This document shows, piece after piece, positions 12,649-24,400 of a DNA stretch of 64,000 bases; position 1 is the stretch's first letter, and each line of letters begins with the position of its first letter. The DNA comes from Eimeria necatrix (taxonomy: Eukaryota; Apicomplexa; Conoidasida; Eucoccidiorida; Eimeriidae): positions 46,613 to 110,612 of the forward strand of contig NW_013654673.1 in NCBI RefSeq assembly GCF_000499385.1, given 5' to 3'. Under the pieces are notes generated by a model. The model did no database searches and was not told the DNA's origin. It saw nothing but the letters and a program-made list of their open reading frames with translations. The translations under genes and the position numbers were made by a program.

Positions 12649-13291
12649 TCACACCGCCCGCAAGCTTCTCCAGGCCAACAAGTGTTCTTGTTGAATGAGG
12701 GATAGTTCTTTGTCCCTCTGCTTGCGCTCGAAACACACTGAAGCAACGCTGATAGCCCCTGGGTACTGCGTTTCATTGTCTCCCGCACTTAGAGGAAGCC
12801 CGATCCCTGGCATTGCCCGCGCCTAAGCTGAGCGTTATTCATGTTACCGCCTCTTCTGCACTTTCTTTAGCCGCCCATGAGCTTCCCAAGCCTGCTGCTT
12901 CTGCCAGCAATTTTCTCCAACTCTTGAAATCAGTGGTAGCACCATTAGTTTGGGCCCTGCGCAGCTTGACTGGCAGGCTGGATGAAAAAAAGTACAATAG
13001 TTCTCCTGCTCGTATTCCCACTCCTTGCGCAATTACCTTATGTCAATTAACAGTACACTTAGCCGTCCTGTTGCACTGGCGGATAAAAGCCGAACGACGT
13101 GTATCCCAAAGTTGCTGGAGCGCTTCACGCTTCGAGCGCGCACAACCTACCAGGTGCACTCTTATAGCTTCCGAAAAGGCAAGATGCACCAGAGCACCGT
13201 CTAAATATTCCTCAAGCTCTCCTCCCCAACAGCGCATGCCGAGGCCTAGTTTTGTTAATCTTATCTCAATCAAGCTGAGGGAGACCTGCAT
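12649..13291 (-). CDS. Predicted three-exon hypothetical protein (159 residues)
   Basis: On the minus strand the ATG at 13291 opens exon 13059-13291, joined to 12848-12977 and 12649-12765 with consistent phase (2, then 0) and a TGA stop at 12649-12651. The second acceptor has a strong pyrimidine tract; the third is weak. Introns are about 80 nt. The product is soluble and basic, without signal peptide or membrane segment, and includes GGELEEYLDGALVHLAFSEA, KSWRKLLAEAAGLGSSWAAK and FERKQRDKELSLIQQEH, reading like short amphipathic helices. I do not recognise a family. The evidence is protein-like composition in three phase-compatible open frames, so the model is tentative. Confidence 0.4.
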
Positions 13292-16200
13292 GTTGTATCT
13301 GTTCTGAAGTACGATTGGGTGCAAGACTGTTGATTATTGTCATGCCAAGCTCAATCGCGCCACAAGCTATCCGCGTACATGCGCTACCTTTCTCCCCAAG
13401 TGGGCGATTCGCCTGGCTCGGTCCACCCGCTTTACAAATTATGGTGCTTCTTTCATGAGGGGCTCCTTCTGCGGAATTACTCTCGAATCTTGATGGTCTA
13501 CTGGTATGGGCACAGGAGCCGCCGTACGCGCTGCTGTATTGAATCATCGTGCACAAGACATTCCAAGGGGAACTGTGCCTTATTTGCCAATCACTCTCCG
13601 GTTCTGTCGGTTCTGTCGGAGCGCAACTCTGATAGGTACGGCGCTAATTCCCCCGTGGCTCGAAAGAGTCAATTTACCTACATACATGTACGGAGAATTA
13701 TGGATTTCACCGAATGGCACAGAGTTGTAATGAAATAGGCCCAGTTTTACCCTTTCATAGACCCCGTATCTGGCTGCATGGTGACAGACTGTCTCTAAAC
13801 GCCAAAGATACCGAATAATGTGTAAGGAAAGCATTGTTGCTGCTTTTGTGTTTTTCGCGCTGGTCCAAAAATTGTAAGTGGTTAACCTTTTAATGATAAT
13901 TTCAATTTTGCAAGTAATGATGAAACTTAAGCGATTTAGTTCCGAAGATGAGACTAGAAGATGCTCTATTTTTACTAAAGGGTCACATTGATCGATTAAA
14001 TTTATATATTGTGTCTATTGTAAACAGACAATTAAGGAAGCAGCAAAAGTGCGAGCCGCTTCCACTTTGATCAACGGGCCCTTTCCGTATTTTTCGTCAA
14101 CGGGAAAAGAAGCTTTCCTAGCCGCAGAGTTGAATTAAGATGTATCAAGATGGGATTACGCCCTCAGTAAGTGTCATTCACACTCCATAAATGTCGATGA
14201 TTGACGAAAGAACAAATCGTAGGAGCGGAGGGACAGATAATTGTTGGACAAGGAATTGTGCAGAGTTCTACCCAGTGAGGGTTCCGGCCGTTGTTCAAGT
14301 CTCATGCCTCATCAGTTAGGTCAACTACCTGGCAGCTCTGATGTAAGCTTCCCCATTTGAAGTAACTCAACAAAACAAAGTGAGACGTGGAATAATCGCA
14401 ATACCACTTTGCAGGCGCTGTAGATATCCAATTCAACGCCCACGCTAAGCAACAATCCGTTGTGCAACTTGCAAGCAGCTTAAGGACTTCGAATTGCCGC
14501 ATTTGCTAGAAGCGAAAAGACAGCATTCCCTTGACCCTGATGTACAGATTTTCAAAGGATACAGAAAAATGATCGATTACGGTGGGCGTTCCCACAATAC
14601 TGATTTCGCATCTTCTCTAAGAAAAGTATCCGCTTTCAAGGATTTCGAGTATGAAACATCTTAGTGTTTTCTTTAGGCTCAAGGATGTTAATTTCGCTGT
14701 GCCCCTGAGTCTAATAGGCGTGCCCCACCAACACCACCCGTGAAGCAAACGGCTGCCTATGGAGTACACACGCTGGCAAGCTGTCATGCTTGACAAGCAC
14801 AGAGGAGGCAACCGCAAATGTTGCGCAGCTGGAAAACTCGGAAGAAGACCGTTTAGTTTAAATAGGGGGAGGATAAAATGCGCAGCAGGGCAGGACCAAG
14901 CCTGAGCTACACATCTGAAAGGGAACCAACACTTCCAGATCCAAGTCTTGTCTTTATACAAATAGCGACTAGTTTCATGCGTGTAGAGCCGAAGTAGCTG
15001 CTAACCGTGCAGGTGTACAGTACATTAAAAATGCCTCGTTTCGATCTGAAAGTGCTTGTAAACCGTGAAGGCGAACAGTACACAAAAGACACCTCGTTTT
15101 CCCTTCATAGTCAAGTAGAAGGGCCTTTGTGCAACAGAATAGGAGCCTGTTGTGTCGAGCGTGTGGCTATAGGTTTCAAATGGCAGCATTGTTAGCGCCT
15201 CAAGGTGATGTTAACAATAAATAGGCAGCAGAAAACAGGATCTCATATGGGGGATCTTACTGAAGTTGTGGCATTTTGCCGAACTCAGCACATCCTGTTG
15301 AGTACCAATTGGCCCCCAGCACATCTGTGAGCTTAGGAAAAATCTCGTTGCACTAACGGTGCACATCAAGACGAGTATTTTGTCGCTGGAGAAGAAGAAT
15401 GATCTCTTCCCACTTTTACAGACCTACACAATGAACATTTTCAATTCAGTTGCTACCACTTGGTTACCAACTTTAGGACACAAGGCCTTTTAGCTGTGTA
15501 ATTCTGAAGCACATTGTTGTTGCAACTGTAGCGCCTTCCACAGACGGCATGCAGGTGGCAGTTAATTGTATATTGGGTCCTTTCTTCTGCCCTACCCATT
15601 AACTAGAGTTACTGGGCCGAGCTGGTGTGAACGTACGCTACTGCAAGATGCTCAGTGTCCTTCAGATATTCCACTTCCGCTAAGAAGAGCCCTGCAGAAT
15701 GAAGAAACGCTGTTCCATGTAAAAAAGAAACGGCTTCGCCGTATGTCTTGTGTTTGCGCAGATTGCTCCTGCCGGAGCCGCCCCTTAACCCAAGACAAAC
15801 ATGTTCCTCGGTGCTATTCTTTTTGGTTTTATCAGTGGAAGTACTGCTTTGAGTAACGTTTTCTGCTGCGCATAAGCTGAGCCCGTCAAAGGCCATCACA
15901 GCGAAAAACTGACGAACGTCCTTGTGCCGTTAGTCGAGGAACGTTCGATAGTCTCCCGATAAGGCATCCACAAAACCTAAAATATAATACAAAAGGCTCT
16001 GGAAGGCCCAAATTTCAAGCTCAAAGCTCTTCGAAATTTCGTGTGTTGTTTTCGCTGCAAGGCAGCTACAGCGGTAGGAGGGTGGCCATCTTTATAATTC
16101 TTCGACTCCTGTTCTCTCGTGGGCGTGTCAGTTGGCAGGAGTATCTTGACGTGATTGAAACCTAGTTCTTGATCTATCTGCACATATTTAAACACACTTT

Positions 16201-16440
16201 GTGGTAGAGCTGTGTGTCCCCGTGGGGCCCACTGCATTCATTGACTTGCATAGCAGGCTGTTGCGTTTGCTTCTGGTGCTTACCTTCATGGGACTTTCCT
16301 CTCCTCAAGTTTCTTTAGCTTACTACGAAAGACGAAATTAAATACAGAAAGTCTCATACTAGACGGACCGTAGGGGACGTGCGGAGGTTTGCTCTGTGCT
16401 TCCAGACTACTGCAGCCGCTGCAGCTGAGCAGACCGGCAC
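13292..16440. other. No gene recognised (about 3.1 kb)
   Basis: Frames on both strands are short and not protein-like. The only internal structure noticed is a two-copy imperfect direct repeat at about 15001-15110 with a 58-bp offset: AACCGTGCAGGTGTACAGTAC, then AACCGTGAAGGCGAACAGTAC. The last few hundred bases should include the promoter of the phosphatase gene. Confidence 0.4.
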
Positions 16441-17629
16441 ATGCTTCCTGCGGCGTTTTCTAGCCATATCAAACACCACCGGGAAAAAAGACCAAGTTCC
16501 TCCTGGGGGGTTGTACGAGCAGCTCGTACGAAGCGACTGGCCCAGGAAACTGCGGAGGATTCGGTTCTAGCGCCTTCTCAGGTCGAGTCAGACAGCGGAT
16601 CTGTAAAGGAGAGGAGCGCTGCCACTTCTTGCCGTACCACACCTTCGGGTTCCAGTATCCAGTGTGCCACCAGCTTAGAAGGGCACAGCACGGACGACGT
16701 CACTCAGCCAACGGGTGGTCGCACTCCTGCCGACCAAACGGACGTGCACAGAAGGTTTCCTTTCAAAGAGCACCTCTTCTCTCGCGTGACTTGTCCTAGA
16801 AAGATGGAGAGGTCTGGACACTCACAGAGAACCCCTGAAGAGGTAGAGCTAGCGTTGGAGGTTTTGAATGACGAGCTCGCTGAGGCGTCGCCTCTGGATC
16901 GGCCTTCGCTTGAACTTGCCACTCAGGCGTTGACCGAACGCTTAGTAGAAATGCGCAAGCAACAGAGGGAAGCAAAGAACCCTCCTGAATCTGCGGAAGC
17001 AAACAAACAGAGCACGCACGAGTATTCGTCCTCCCTGCAAGCAGTCATTGTGGGCGACGGCATACAGAAGTACACCCTCATAAAAATACCGAAACAAGAT
17101 GACATGGTTGGCGATGTGTACCTTGTCCGCGGGGACCCTAAGGCCGAATACCATTACCAAACAGCTTTGGACACACTCAACGCGCTTCAGTCACGCAACA
17201 TCATGTCGGGTAAGAGTTGAGGCGCTGCAACGCATGGCACTCCTTGGATTCTCTGTTCCTGCAGAACAGATAATTGAACTTGCACACCATCTGCGTAGTT
17301 GCCGGAAATTCAAGGCCTAGTGTGGGGTCTTTAGTCTTCTACTCTCCGCAGGACGCTAGTAGCGCCTGCGTTTCAAGGTGTTTGGGCTCCCTGTTGCTCA
17401 CATACTGGCAGGCACTGCTAACTTCCGTGTTTGTGTAGCTGCTGTGTTTTGTGCAAATGCAGACGTGACGGGAGGTGGTCGCATGAGTGTACTGCGGGCG
17501 GAGAAAAAGGTCGAAATCTATGGCTATTCATATCAGTACGGGGCGGCAGATCATTCGATAACGGCGAAGATGGTCAAGGAGCACTTGGGAGATGAATTCC
17601 TCGTTTCATTCGGCAACTACGGCTACTAA
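16441..17629 (+). CDS. PHPT1: Phosphohistidine phosphatase (PHPT1/Janus family) with a long N-terminal extension
   Basis: This family removes phosphate from histidine in proteins. Two exons, 16441-17209 and 17463-17629, join in phase 1 to 311 residues. The last ~120 residues match the whole PHPT1 fold: a first strand IQKYTLIKI, then the conserved DVYLVRGDPKAEYHYQTALD containing the expected catalytic histidine (His238 from this start), and after the intron GGGRMSV, KKVEIYGYSYQYGAADHS and a C-terminal GDEFLVSFGNYGY. Human PHPT1 is about 125 residues, so roughly 190 extra N-terminal residues are present, rich in Ser, Thr and Glu and probably disordered. The true start could be a later in-frame Met (16804, giving MERSGHSQ), which still leaves an acidic extension. 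The family call is firm; the start is not. Confidence 0.85.
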
Positions 17630-18464
17630 CTAGTTCGGTTCTTACGAGTGAATCATGTTAGTTCGTAGGCAGCTGGTGAAGCGGTGATGCAAGAGCGTAT
17701 ATTATCAAGTATACAACACTGCGCAGCACCTTTCATGTAGCTGCACATGCGGCGCAGTAGGAGCAGCCAGATGGGCTGCGCCACACGAGGCGCTGACATG
17801 GACGTGCGACATGGACGTGTCCACTGCAGCTTGTTTTTTTAAAGTTGGAACTGCGGGAAACAGCAACAACGTAAATGAGGTGTGTGCTACAGTTGAGGAT
17901 GCAGGTACGCGCATGATCTTCGGTTTGCCGCCACGCCATGCGGTAACTACACAGTGTGGCTCAAGCGTGCCAGTTGCACAAGCCTTGAGAGAGCAGTCGG
18001 GCAGTTGCGGTGTAAGTGATCGCGGCTTAGCTGTTTTCTTGTTGCACAGCAGTTGTTGGTTTTGCTGGGGCGCCCGAACGCAAACCACAGGTAGCAGGAG
18101 TCAAAATCAAAATCACCCAAGAACATAAGTCTGTTTGCCTACATCACGTAGTTTGATCACCATCGTATCTCCTTTGTTGGCGCGTTGCTGCATTCGCGGA
18201 GATCCGACATTTTGCGGCACACCTAACTTCGGGTTGGAAACCATTGGTGGTAAACAAAGAGCGTATAGGGCAGACATAGACGAAACTTTGCGTAAATTTA
18301 GGATATATGTCAAAGTTTCTCAGTTAAAATGAAGAAGTTGGAGAGCCGCAGCTTAATGTAGAGCAGGGTGTCTGCAGGTGTCATCGACCGCAGGCGTCTT
18401 GTAGGCAGCGGCATTTTGCATTCCTCACTACGAATTACGGCTAGAATAGTAATGAGTTGATACA
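17630..18464. other. No gene recognised
   Basis: Overlapping open frames exist on both strands between 17705 and 18128, but neither shows motifs or convincing splice partners. A tiny direct duplication (GACATGGACGTG twice, near 17797-17820) was noticed. Confidence 0.35.
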
Positions 18465-19974
18465 ATGATTCTTTGGTATCTTTTGTTCGCTCTTGCCGTC
18501 GGTTCAGAAGTTTGTGTTCACCTTGTTTCCTCTCTGAAAGATGTGCAGCGTCGGCGTTGTGACCAGCGGGTACATCTTTGGTGCTTCCAATCGAATAGCG
18601 CGTCACTTCGAAATTTTCTTCAGGCCTTACATTTCGCAACCGCGTTCCAGGTTCCTGCAGAGGAGCAGCAACAGCTCCACAGCGATGTCGATGACGTGAA
18701 CGAGACCCTGGAGGAGCTCGAAGAACACCTAGAAGCCGTCAGAAAGTGAGTTGCCGTACAAATTAATGACGCCACGTTACATATGCCGAAAATCTGCTGA
18801 ACTGATCGAAGGAACTCGTCGGCTTCAGCAGCGCACAAAATCCAAGCTTTCGAAGAAGAATTGGAGAATTCCCGCCAACACTGGAGAGATAAACGAACGA
18901 GCGAACGAGCGAAGAGCAGCAAATCTTCGTTGAAGCCCGCCCAACCACAGAGGCCAGCAATTGCATTGCCGGTCGCGGTGAGGTCTGGGACTCGGGTAGA
19001 ACCCATAAAATGCTTGCCTCCCTCCGAAGCGAAAGTGGCGCGAGAACCACCTGAGGTAGCGTGCTACTATTACGACCTACTCTATTGGCTATGCACGGAG
19101 GATCTGCCTGTAAACCCCTCGGCGACATGCTTTTGAGGAGGTGTTACAAGCTGAGAGGCCCCAGGAGATGCCCCAGGGCGATGTAGAACGGTAAATATTG
19201 CAGGAAGCTCCAAATTTTCTCTCCTCTTAATGCTTTTGAGCTGCGCTAAGTGCAGATTGGAAAGGACAATCGAGCGGTAATTAGGGAGCAAACGAAAACA
19301 GGGGATTTTACATGGCACGCTTTTGGCAATGTCGCAGATTGGCGCCAGCAGAAGAACCACCAGAAGAAGCAACAGCCCAAGACAAACACCCCCAGCCTGC
19401 GGGCGTGGCAACCATTGAGGAAGTCCAGCGCGATTTGCTCGAGGCGGAAGCCGAAGTGCGCCAGTTGGAAAGCCGAGAGGCAGCCGAGCTGGAAACGGAG
19501 GTAGACGGCGAAATGCAACAACTGATCGCTAAACACAAGCAGCCTTCTGCTGCTGTGGCTGATATGTCTGCTACGACCTCGGCAATGGAACGGGAGGTCG
19601 ATGCTGGCGCAACAGGCTCTCCCGAAGGCGTTATCGCCAGCCACAGCTCTCTTGCCTCACAAACAGAAGCACAGGTCAAGCATGCTAGAGTATTAGCTAC
19701 AGTATTAGAAGCGAGTGCAGCTTCAGCACAAGCAGCGAGGAACCATCCCAGCAGCAGGGCAACACCAGTAGGAGATGCGGATGAGTTGGAAAGCGAAAAT
19801 ACAAACACCTCGGCAGAGAGTGAGGAAGACTCTGAAGATGTCGAAGACAGCGAAGAGGTCAACCGACAAGTTGAGGGAAAGGATAACGGGGTAGAGGAAA
19901 TCAATGATGAAAGGGAGAAAGCAGAGAGGACAGTTGGTGGTGGAGCGTCCGAGGGACGAAAACCTCCAGTTTGA
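18465..19974 (+). CDS. Putative secreted acidic coiled-coil protein
   Basis: The ATG at 18465 starts a typical signal peptide (MILWYLLFALAVGSEVC). The model is exons 18465-18745, 18812-18977 and about 19285-19974, phases 2 then 0, about 378 residues. Exon 1 ends in a heptad-like Glu/Leu stretch (DDVNETLEELEEHLEAVRK), exon 2 continues KIQAFEEELENSRQHW, and exon 3 has another coiled coil (EEVQRDLLEAEAEVRQLE) followed by a Ser/Ala/Glu-rich tail ending in a very acidic run (ESEEDSEDVEDSEEVN). No domain is recognised. Charge, signal peptide and repetitive helices fit an exported vacuolar or dense-granule-type coccidian protein, which is inference. The first intron is only 66 nt. The exon 2 donor (18977, or 19056 at GAG|GTAGCG) and the exon 3 acceptor are uncertain; the signal exon and the long last exon are well supported as coding. 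Confidence 0.55.
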
Positions 19975-21484
19975 AAACGCTTCTCCGTTGCTGTCAACTT
20001 TCCGCGAGCCAGGGTGGACCGCGGATAGGGAAATGCGAGAGTCCCGTTGATTCTCTATCCTGTCTGTTCATTTACCTCAGGGCACTGGAGAGACCGCTGG
20101 AAATCATACGTGCATATATAGGTCGTGTACTTTTCCTAGGTTCATCTGCAATTTTAAGCTCTCTGCGGCCAAAAGTTCGTAGTTGCGTTCCCCTATGTTC
20201 GTATCCTTTCTGCACACTAAGTGCGAACTGGTGGGAGCTGTTTCGTGTTCGTTCGCCGCTGTCTGTGCTTTTTGTGTCGGTCTCAAGCCGCTACTTCCAT
20301 TCTCCACCTCTGTTGGATTTTTACACCGCATTTTGTATTCCCTGTGGGGTTTCCACGTGATGGAGAATAACGAAGGCATGCTTCGGCTGACGACGCAGTG
20401 GGCAACTCTTCCCAATGGAAGTAGAGCTTTCCAAGGCTAGTGTACGTTTAAAAGGCAACGAAGTACATGGTCTACTCAGTATTGCCAATGTTCTGCAGGC
20501 ACTGCTACAACGTGCTTGCAACCTACAAGGAAACCTGCTACACATGTGCATGCATGCGCTGCCCGCATCACACAAGTCAACAAATTTAAGATGTGCTTGC
20601 AGTAGTACATCTGCTGACGTCCAACGCAGTCCTCCCAGGTTCGGTCTGTGTTCCTCCAAACATTCGTTTTCCTATTCCTCTCTTCTTCTTGTCGCGTTTG
20701 TTACGTTTGTTGAGACAGCTCCAACTCTCTCCTCCTCCGGCCCTTGCCAAATACCCTGCGTCGGCCAATGAAAAACTCATCCATATCAGTGCACTTCATC
20801 ATATAACGATGTGGAACACCTACTTGCGAATACGTTTTAATTTGCAAGCACATGCAGGCAAAAACGCTGACGGGGAGGCCCAAGTGCATCCTGCCTCCTA
20901 AAGAAAACTGTGCACCCGAGGCAACAGTTTGGAAGGTACAAGCATTCCTTCTCGATTGATGTCCCTGCTCCAAGAAGGAAGTGCATGCATCAACCCGACA
21001 CAAAAGTTCCTACAAAGGAACGGCGAATGCATGTACAAACGTACACAAAGTAGACACATGGTAATGAAGGCCACGGAACAGGTTTACCGCTTTTGCTGGG
21101 GGTCGAACCCGCGACCTTCGGCTCCAAAGATGGCCCAGGATGGTGTGGGCGCCGAGTAGTCAATGCCACTAAAGTTTAGATCCCCGCTCAGAGCCTTATT
21201 ACAAATCCATCAAGCGCAGATATAAAACAGCGCATATGAGAGATCCACAGTCCACAGTGCCGCACACTGTCACTGGCATTTACGTAGCAACAAATGTTGG
21301 TGTTCATGCACATGCGCACATGCAGGTAAGTGTACGTGCGCACGCATGCATCCATAAATGCAAAAGTATCAATTTACGTGCACGGATAAACTTCATGCGT
21401 ATTTAAATTCACACACCCACCTGCAGCTGACAGTCAATGCACATTATTTTATGTAAGGACGCAAATACTGGCTGTTAAATATAT
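19975..21484. other. No protein gene recognised between convergent genes
   Basis: The interval separates the 3' ends of the coiled-coil gene (+) and TYW1 (-). Frames on both strands are not protein-like. At about 21290-21400 there is an alternating CA/TG-rich patch (cacatgcgcacatgcag, gtgcgcacgcatgcatcc) that could adopt unusual helical structure and probably lies in the TYW1 3' region. Confidence 0.35.
21085..21165 (-). other. tRNA-like sequence with a B box (probably not a functional tRNA)
   Basis: The minus strand reads GGTCGCGGGTTCGACCCCC, matching the RNA polymerase III B-box/T-arm core. Upstream are a possible D-arm (TAGT...ACTA) and a five-pair stem (TCGGC...GCCGA) enclosing a 28-nt loop. 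The T-stem has only three good pairs, no acceptor stem pairs, and position 33 of the loop is not U. It may be a tRNA pseudogene or a tRNA-derived short repeat. Confidence 0.3.
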
Positions 21485-24400
21485 CTAGGAAACACAGCGA
21501 GAACTGCGAGCTGCGTTTGCACGGGATACACGGTTACTGCACCTCTTCACTAGAGCAGAGACAACAGAGGGGCACACCAGAACAAAAAATTTGGGGTAGT
21601 CAATCCACGTGTGCCACTGGCCCTCATAAAAGTACCTGAAGGCAACAGCAGATCCGCCAGTAATTCCTCTCAAGCCCTCAGCAGAAGGAACAGCGGAATA
21701 CATGTGGCAACGAAGAAATATAACACTAACGAACCGACATGCGAGCAAAAGGACGGGCACAAAATATATAAATACACCAAGGAATTGACGGCAGCCAAAT
21801 GATACAGGACATGACGGATCAAAGAAGCGCAAGTGACAATAAAGAGAAATCTGCAAGGACAGAAGAATCGATCAGATAACTAAAGTGAACGGAGAAGACT
21901 TACTTCTTGTGCGCCAGTAGAACACAGCAAGAGTGCTCATGCTCCGACGCCAGTCCATAAAGCCCCTCTGGCAGTGCCCGTCGCAGGCCATCGGCGAATG
22001 CCAAGACCTACGATAAGCCCCACATCCCTGCCTGCCCCACCATGATGACAGATACCTCGGGTGAGCAACAAAAAAACATACACAGAGGCTGACAAAGGGA
22101 GGCAAATGCAGATGTATCTAAGGCAAATGCAGCGCCATTGGCCATTTACGGCAATTTTGTAGTGCGCCGATGGTTTAAAGCTCCTGCTCAGGATATATGA
22201 GAAAGGAAAGAGAAGTAAAGAGGGGCTGTGCGAACGACCGGTCACCTGCTGGTGTCTCGGGACATTTTGCATCGACAGAGACTCCCTGTCAAGGCCACCG
22301 CAAAATGTCATTCCTTTAATTTCAATCATGTCAGGCTCGCCTCGTAGCACCAAAGAAGCGTATTTATCAAGCGTGCTCGTCACTCCTTTGGCATACTTCG
22401 TATTACTTGTACTGCTACCGCTGTTGCTGGCGGCGTTGTGGCTGTTCGCCGGCTCACTGGTGCCAGCATCTGCAACAGGCCCTAGTATGCAGTTGTAACC
22501 GTGAACAAGCGTCAACCTGAATACTGTCCTTTGCTTTTTTGTCTTAAGAATGTCTATACAACTCAGGAAACGCAACCATGAGTCCCGGTGTACGGGCTTG
22601 TCTGCAAGCATTCAACCAGGCACAACCCAGAACTAGGTCCAACAAACCGCGCCTGCATTTTCCACCGCTCATGCATTGCGTGCTGAAGTTTTTAAATGAA
22701 CAAAAACAATGGCAGGAAAAACTGCCACTAAAAGCAGGAGACAGATGCAGATAGAAGCGAGCCAATACAGGGAGACAATCGTGCAGACACTGCGACTGAT
22801 CAGGAAACAGGGAAGTAGACAAGCGGCGAAGAAACACAGAGTTTCCAGCAACACGAGAAGCTCAGCAGAAAGGGGAAGAATCACAGGAACAGAAATATAA
22901 AGACTCAAACAAAGACACAAATCGAGAATACAGAGGCACACTCGGAAACAGACGGCGACAGGGCTTGGGATGACGGTCTTGCCTAGTCGCTTAAGGTCGC
23001 TCTCTGTCGCTGCATCGATCGAAAGATAAAGCTGCGTGACGGGGCACAGGGCACGCAAAGCATCTGGGTGCTGTGCATTTGTCACCTGAAAAGAAAGACG
23101 AAAGCATTTTTCGTCGAGTTTCACCGGGGTAACGGCGCCCAACACACAGCAGCAGCAATAGCAGTGGCCCTAACAGCAGAAGCAACGGCGGCAAGAAGCG
23201 AGTGGGATAAACAACACTTCTTGCGGGCATACGAGGAAAGTGGATATGCGTCTTTGATGCATTTGGTGCAACAACTCGTTGATGCGGGGGTACATGATTG
23301 GTTCCCCAACCAATGAAAGCGCGCAGTGCAATATTTGGTCTTTAACTTCGGAGTAGAAATCGTCACGCAAGCCAGGAAGACCTGCAAGAGACGGAAACGC
23401 GCGAAATAAACCAAAAAAGTAAAGCGAAAAATATAGGGTAAATATGGATGCTGAAAATGAAAAAGACGACGACGAAAAAATTGTGACGAACGGTTGTACG
23501 AAAAAAAGCCAAAGCGCAAGAAGCTAAGACAAGTCTATGAAAGCAAATAGAGAACTCCAATTAAAAATACAGAAATGCTACCTATTTATTCTACGGCAGG
23601 TTGAACAGTACACCTCTTGTATATCCGCTGCAGCCGCAGCGCGATGATGATGAAGCTAGCCGTGCTCAAAAGGGAGCAGTAGCACCTGCCGCTTTTGATG
23701 TTGTTGAAGGCAGTGACCGCCTACCTCTGAGCTCCTTGATTGCCTTAAGGTGTTTATCCATTGCCTCACGAAGTACGTCTTGCGGATCGTCTGCCTTCCA
23801 CCTCCAGTCACCTGCTGCCAAATTTGTGTGGTGCCTCCAGCAGAAGAGGCAGCGGTTCGCGCAGGCGACAGAGGAGGTGAACTCCATGCAACCAAAAGAC
23901 TTGATTCCATAAAAAGTGTGCTTGTAACAGCCGCCACGCCCCCTTAAAGCCGACCTTGTCCAACGGCACAGCTTCACTGCTGAGTGAGTGCCCACTAGCT
24001 TGTAACCCTCCTTGCTCAAATTCTTTCGAAGACGAGGAGTCAGCTGCTCAGGTGAACCAGATATTTCAGCGTCCGTGGCCTTTCTTGCCGGTGCCGTTGA
24101 TGCTGATGCTGCTGAGGGTGTGCGAGGCTGCAGTGATGAGTCTACCAGGTCTTCCACGTCAGACGGCAAAGGCCCACAGCTACCAGAATACCCCAGTTGC
24201 AGCTGCTCTTCGTCCTCCGAGCTGCTGAACATCCATGCACTTGATACGTCAGATGTGTCAGTGTCGCTGCAGTAGCTTGCTGGCCGTGCTGCTGTCTGCT
24301 GTTGTTGCCTTTGAAGCACAAGCTCCACCGCACAGTCTGCCCACTGACAATACTTACTGGCAGTCGTTGCCAGAGCAGCATTCGCACCTAATGTCAAGCA

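Noticed and set aside
19312..19997. Minus-strand 229-codon frame opposite the acidic coiled-coil exon
   Set aside because: It is Ser/Ala-rich antisense of the Glu/Ala-rich plus-strand coding sequence; the plus frame shows heptads and follows a signal-peptide exon.
21085..21165. Functional tRNA gene
   Set aside because: Only three T-stem pairs, no acceptor stem pairing and no U before the would-be anticodon; kept only as tRNA-like.
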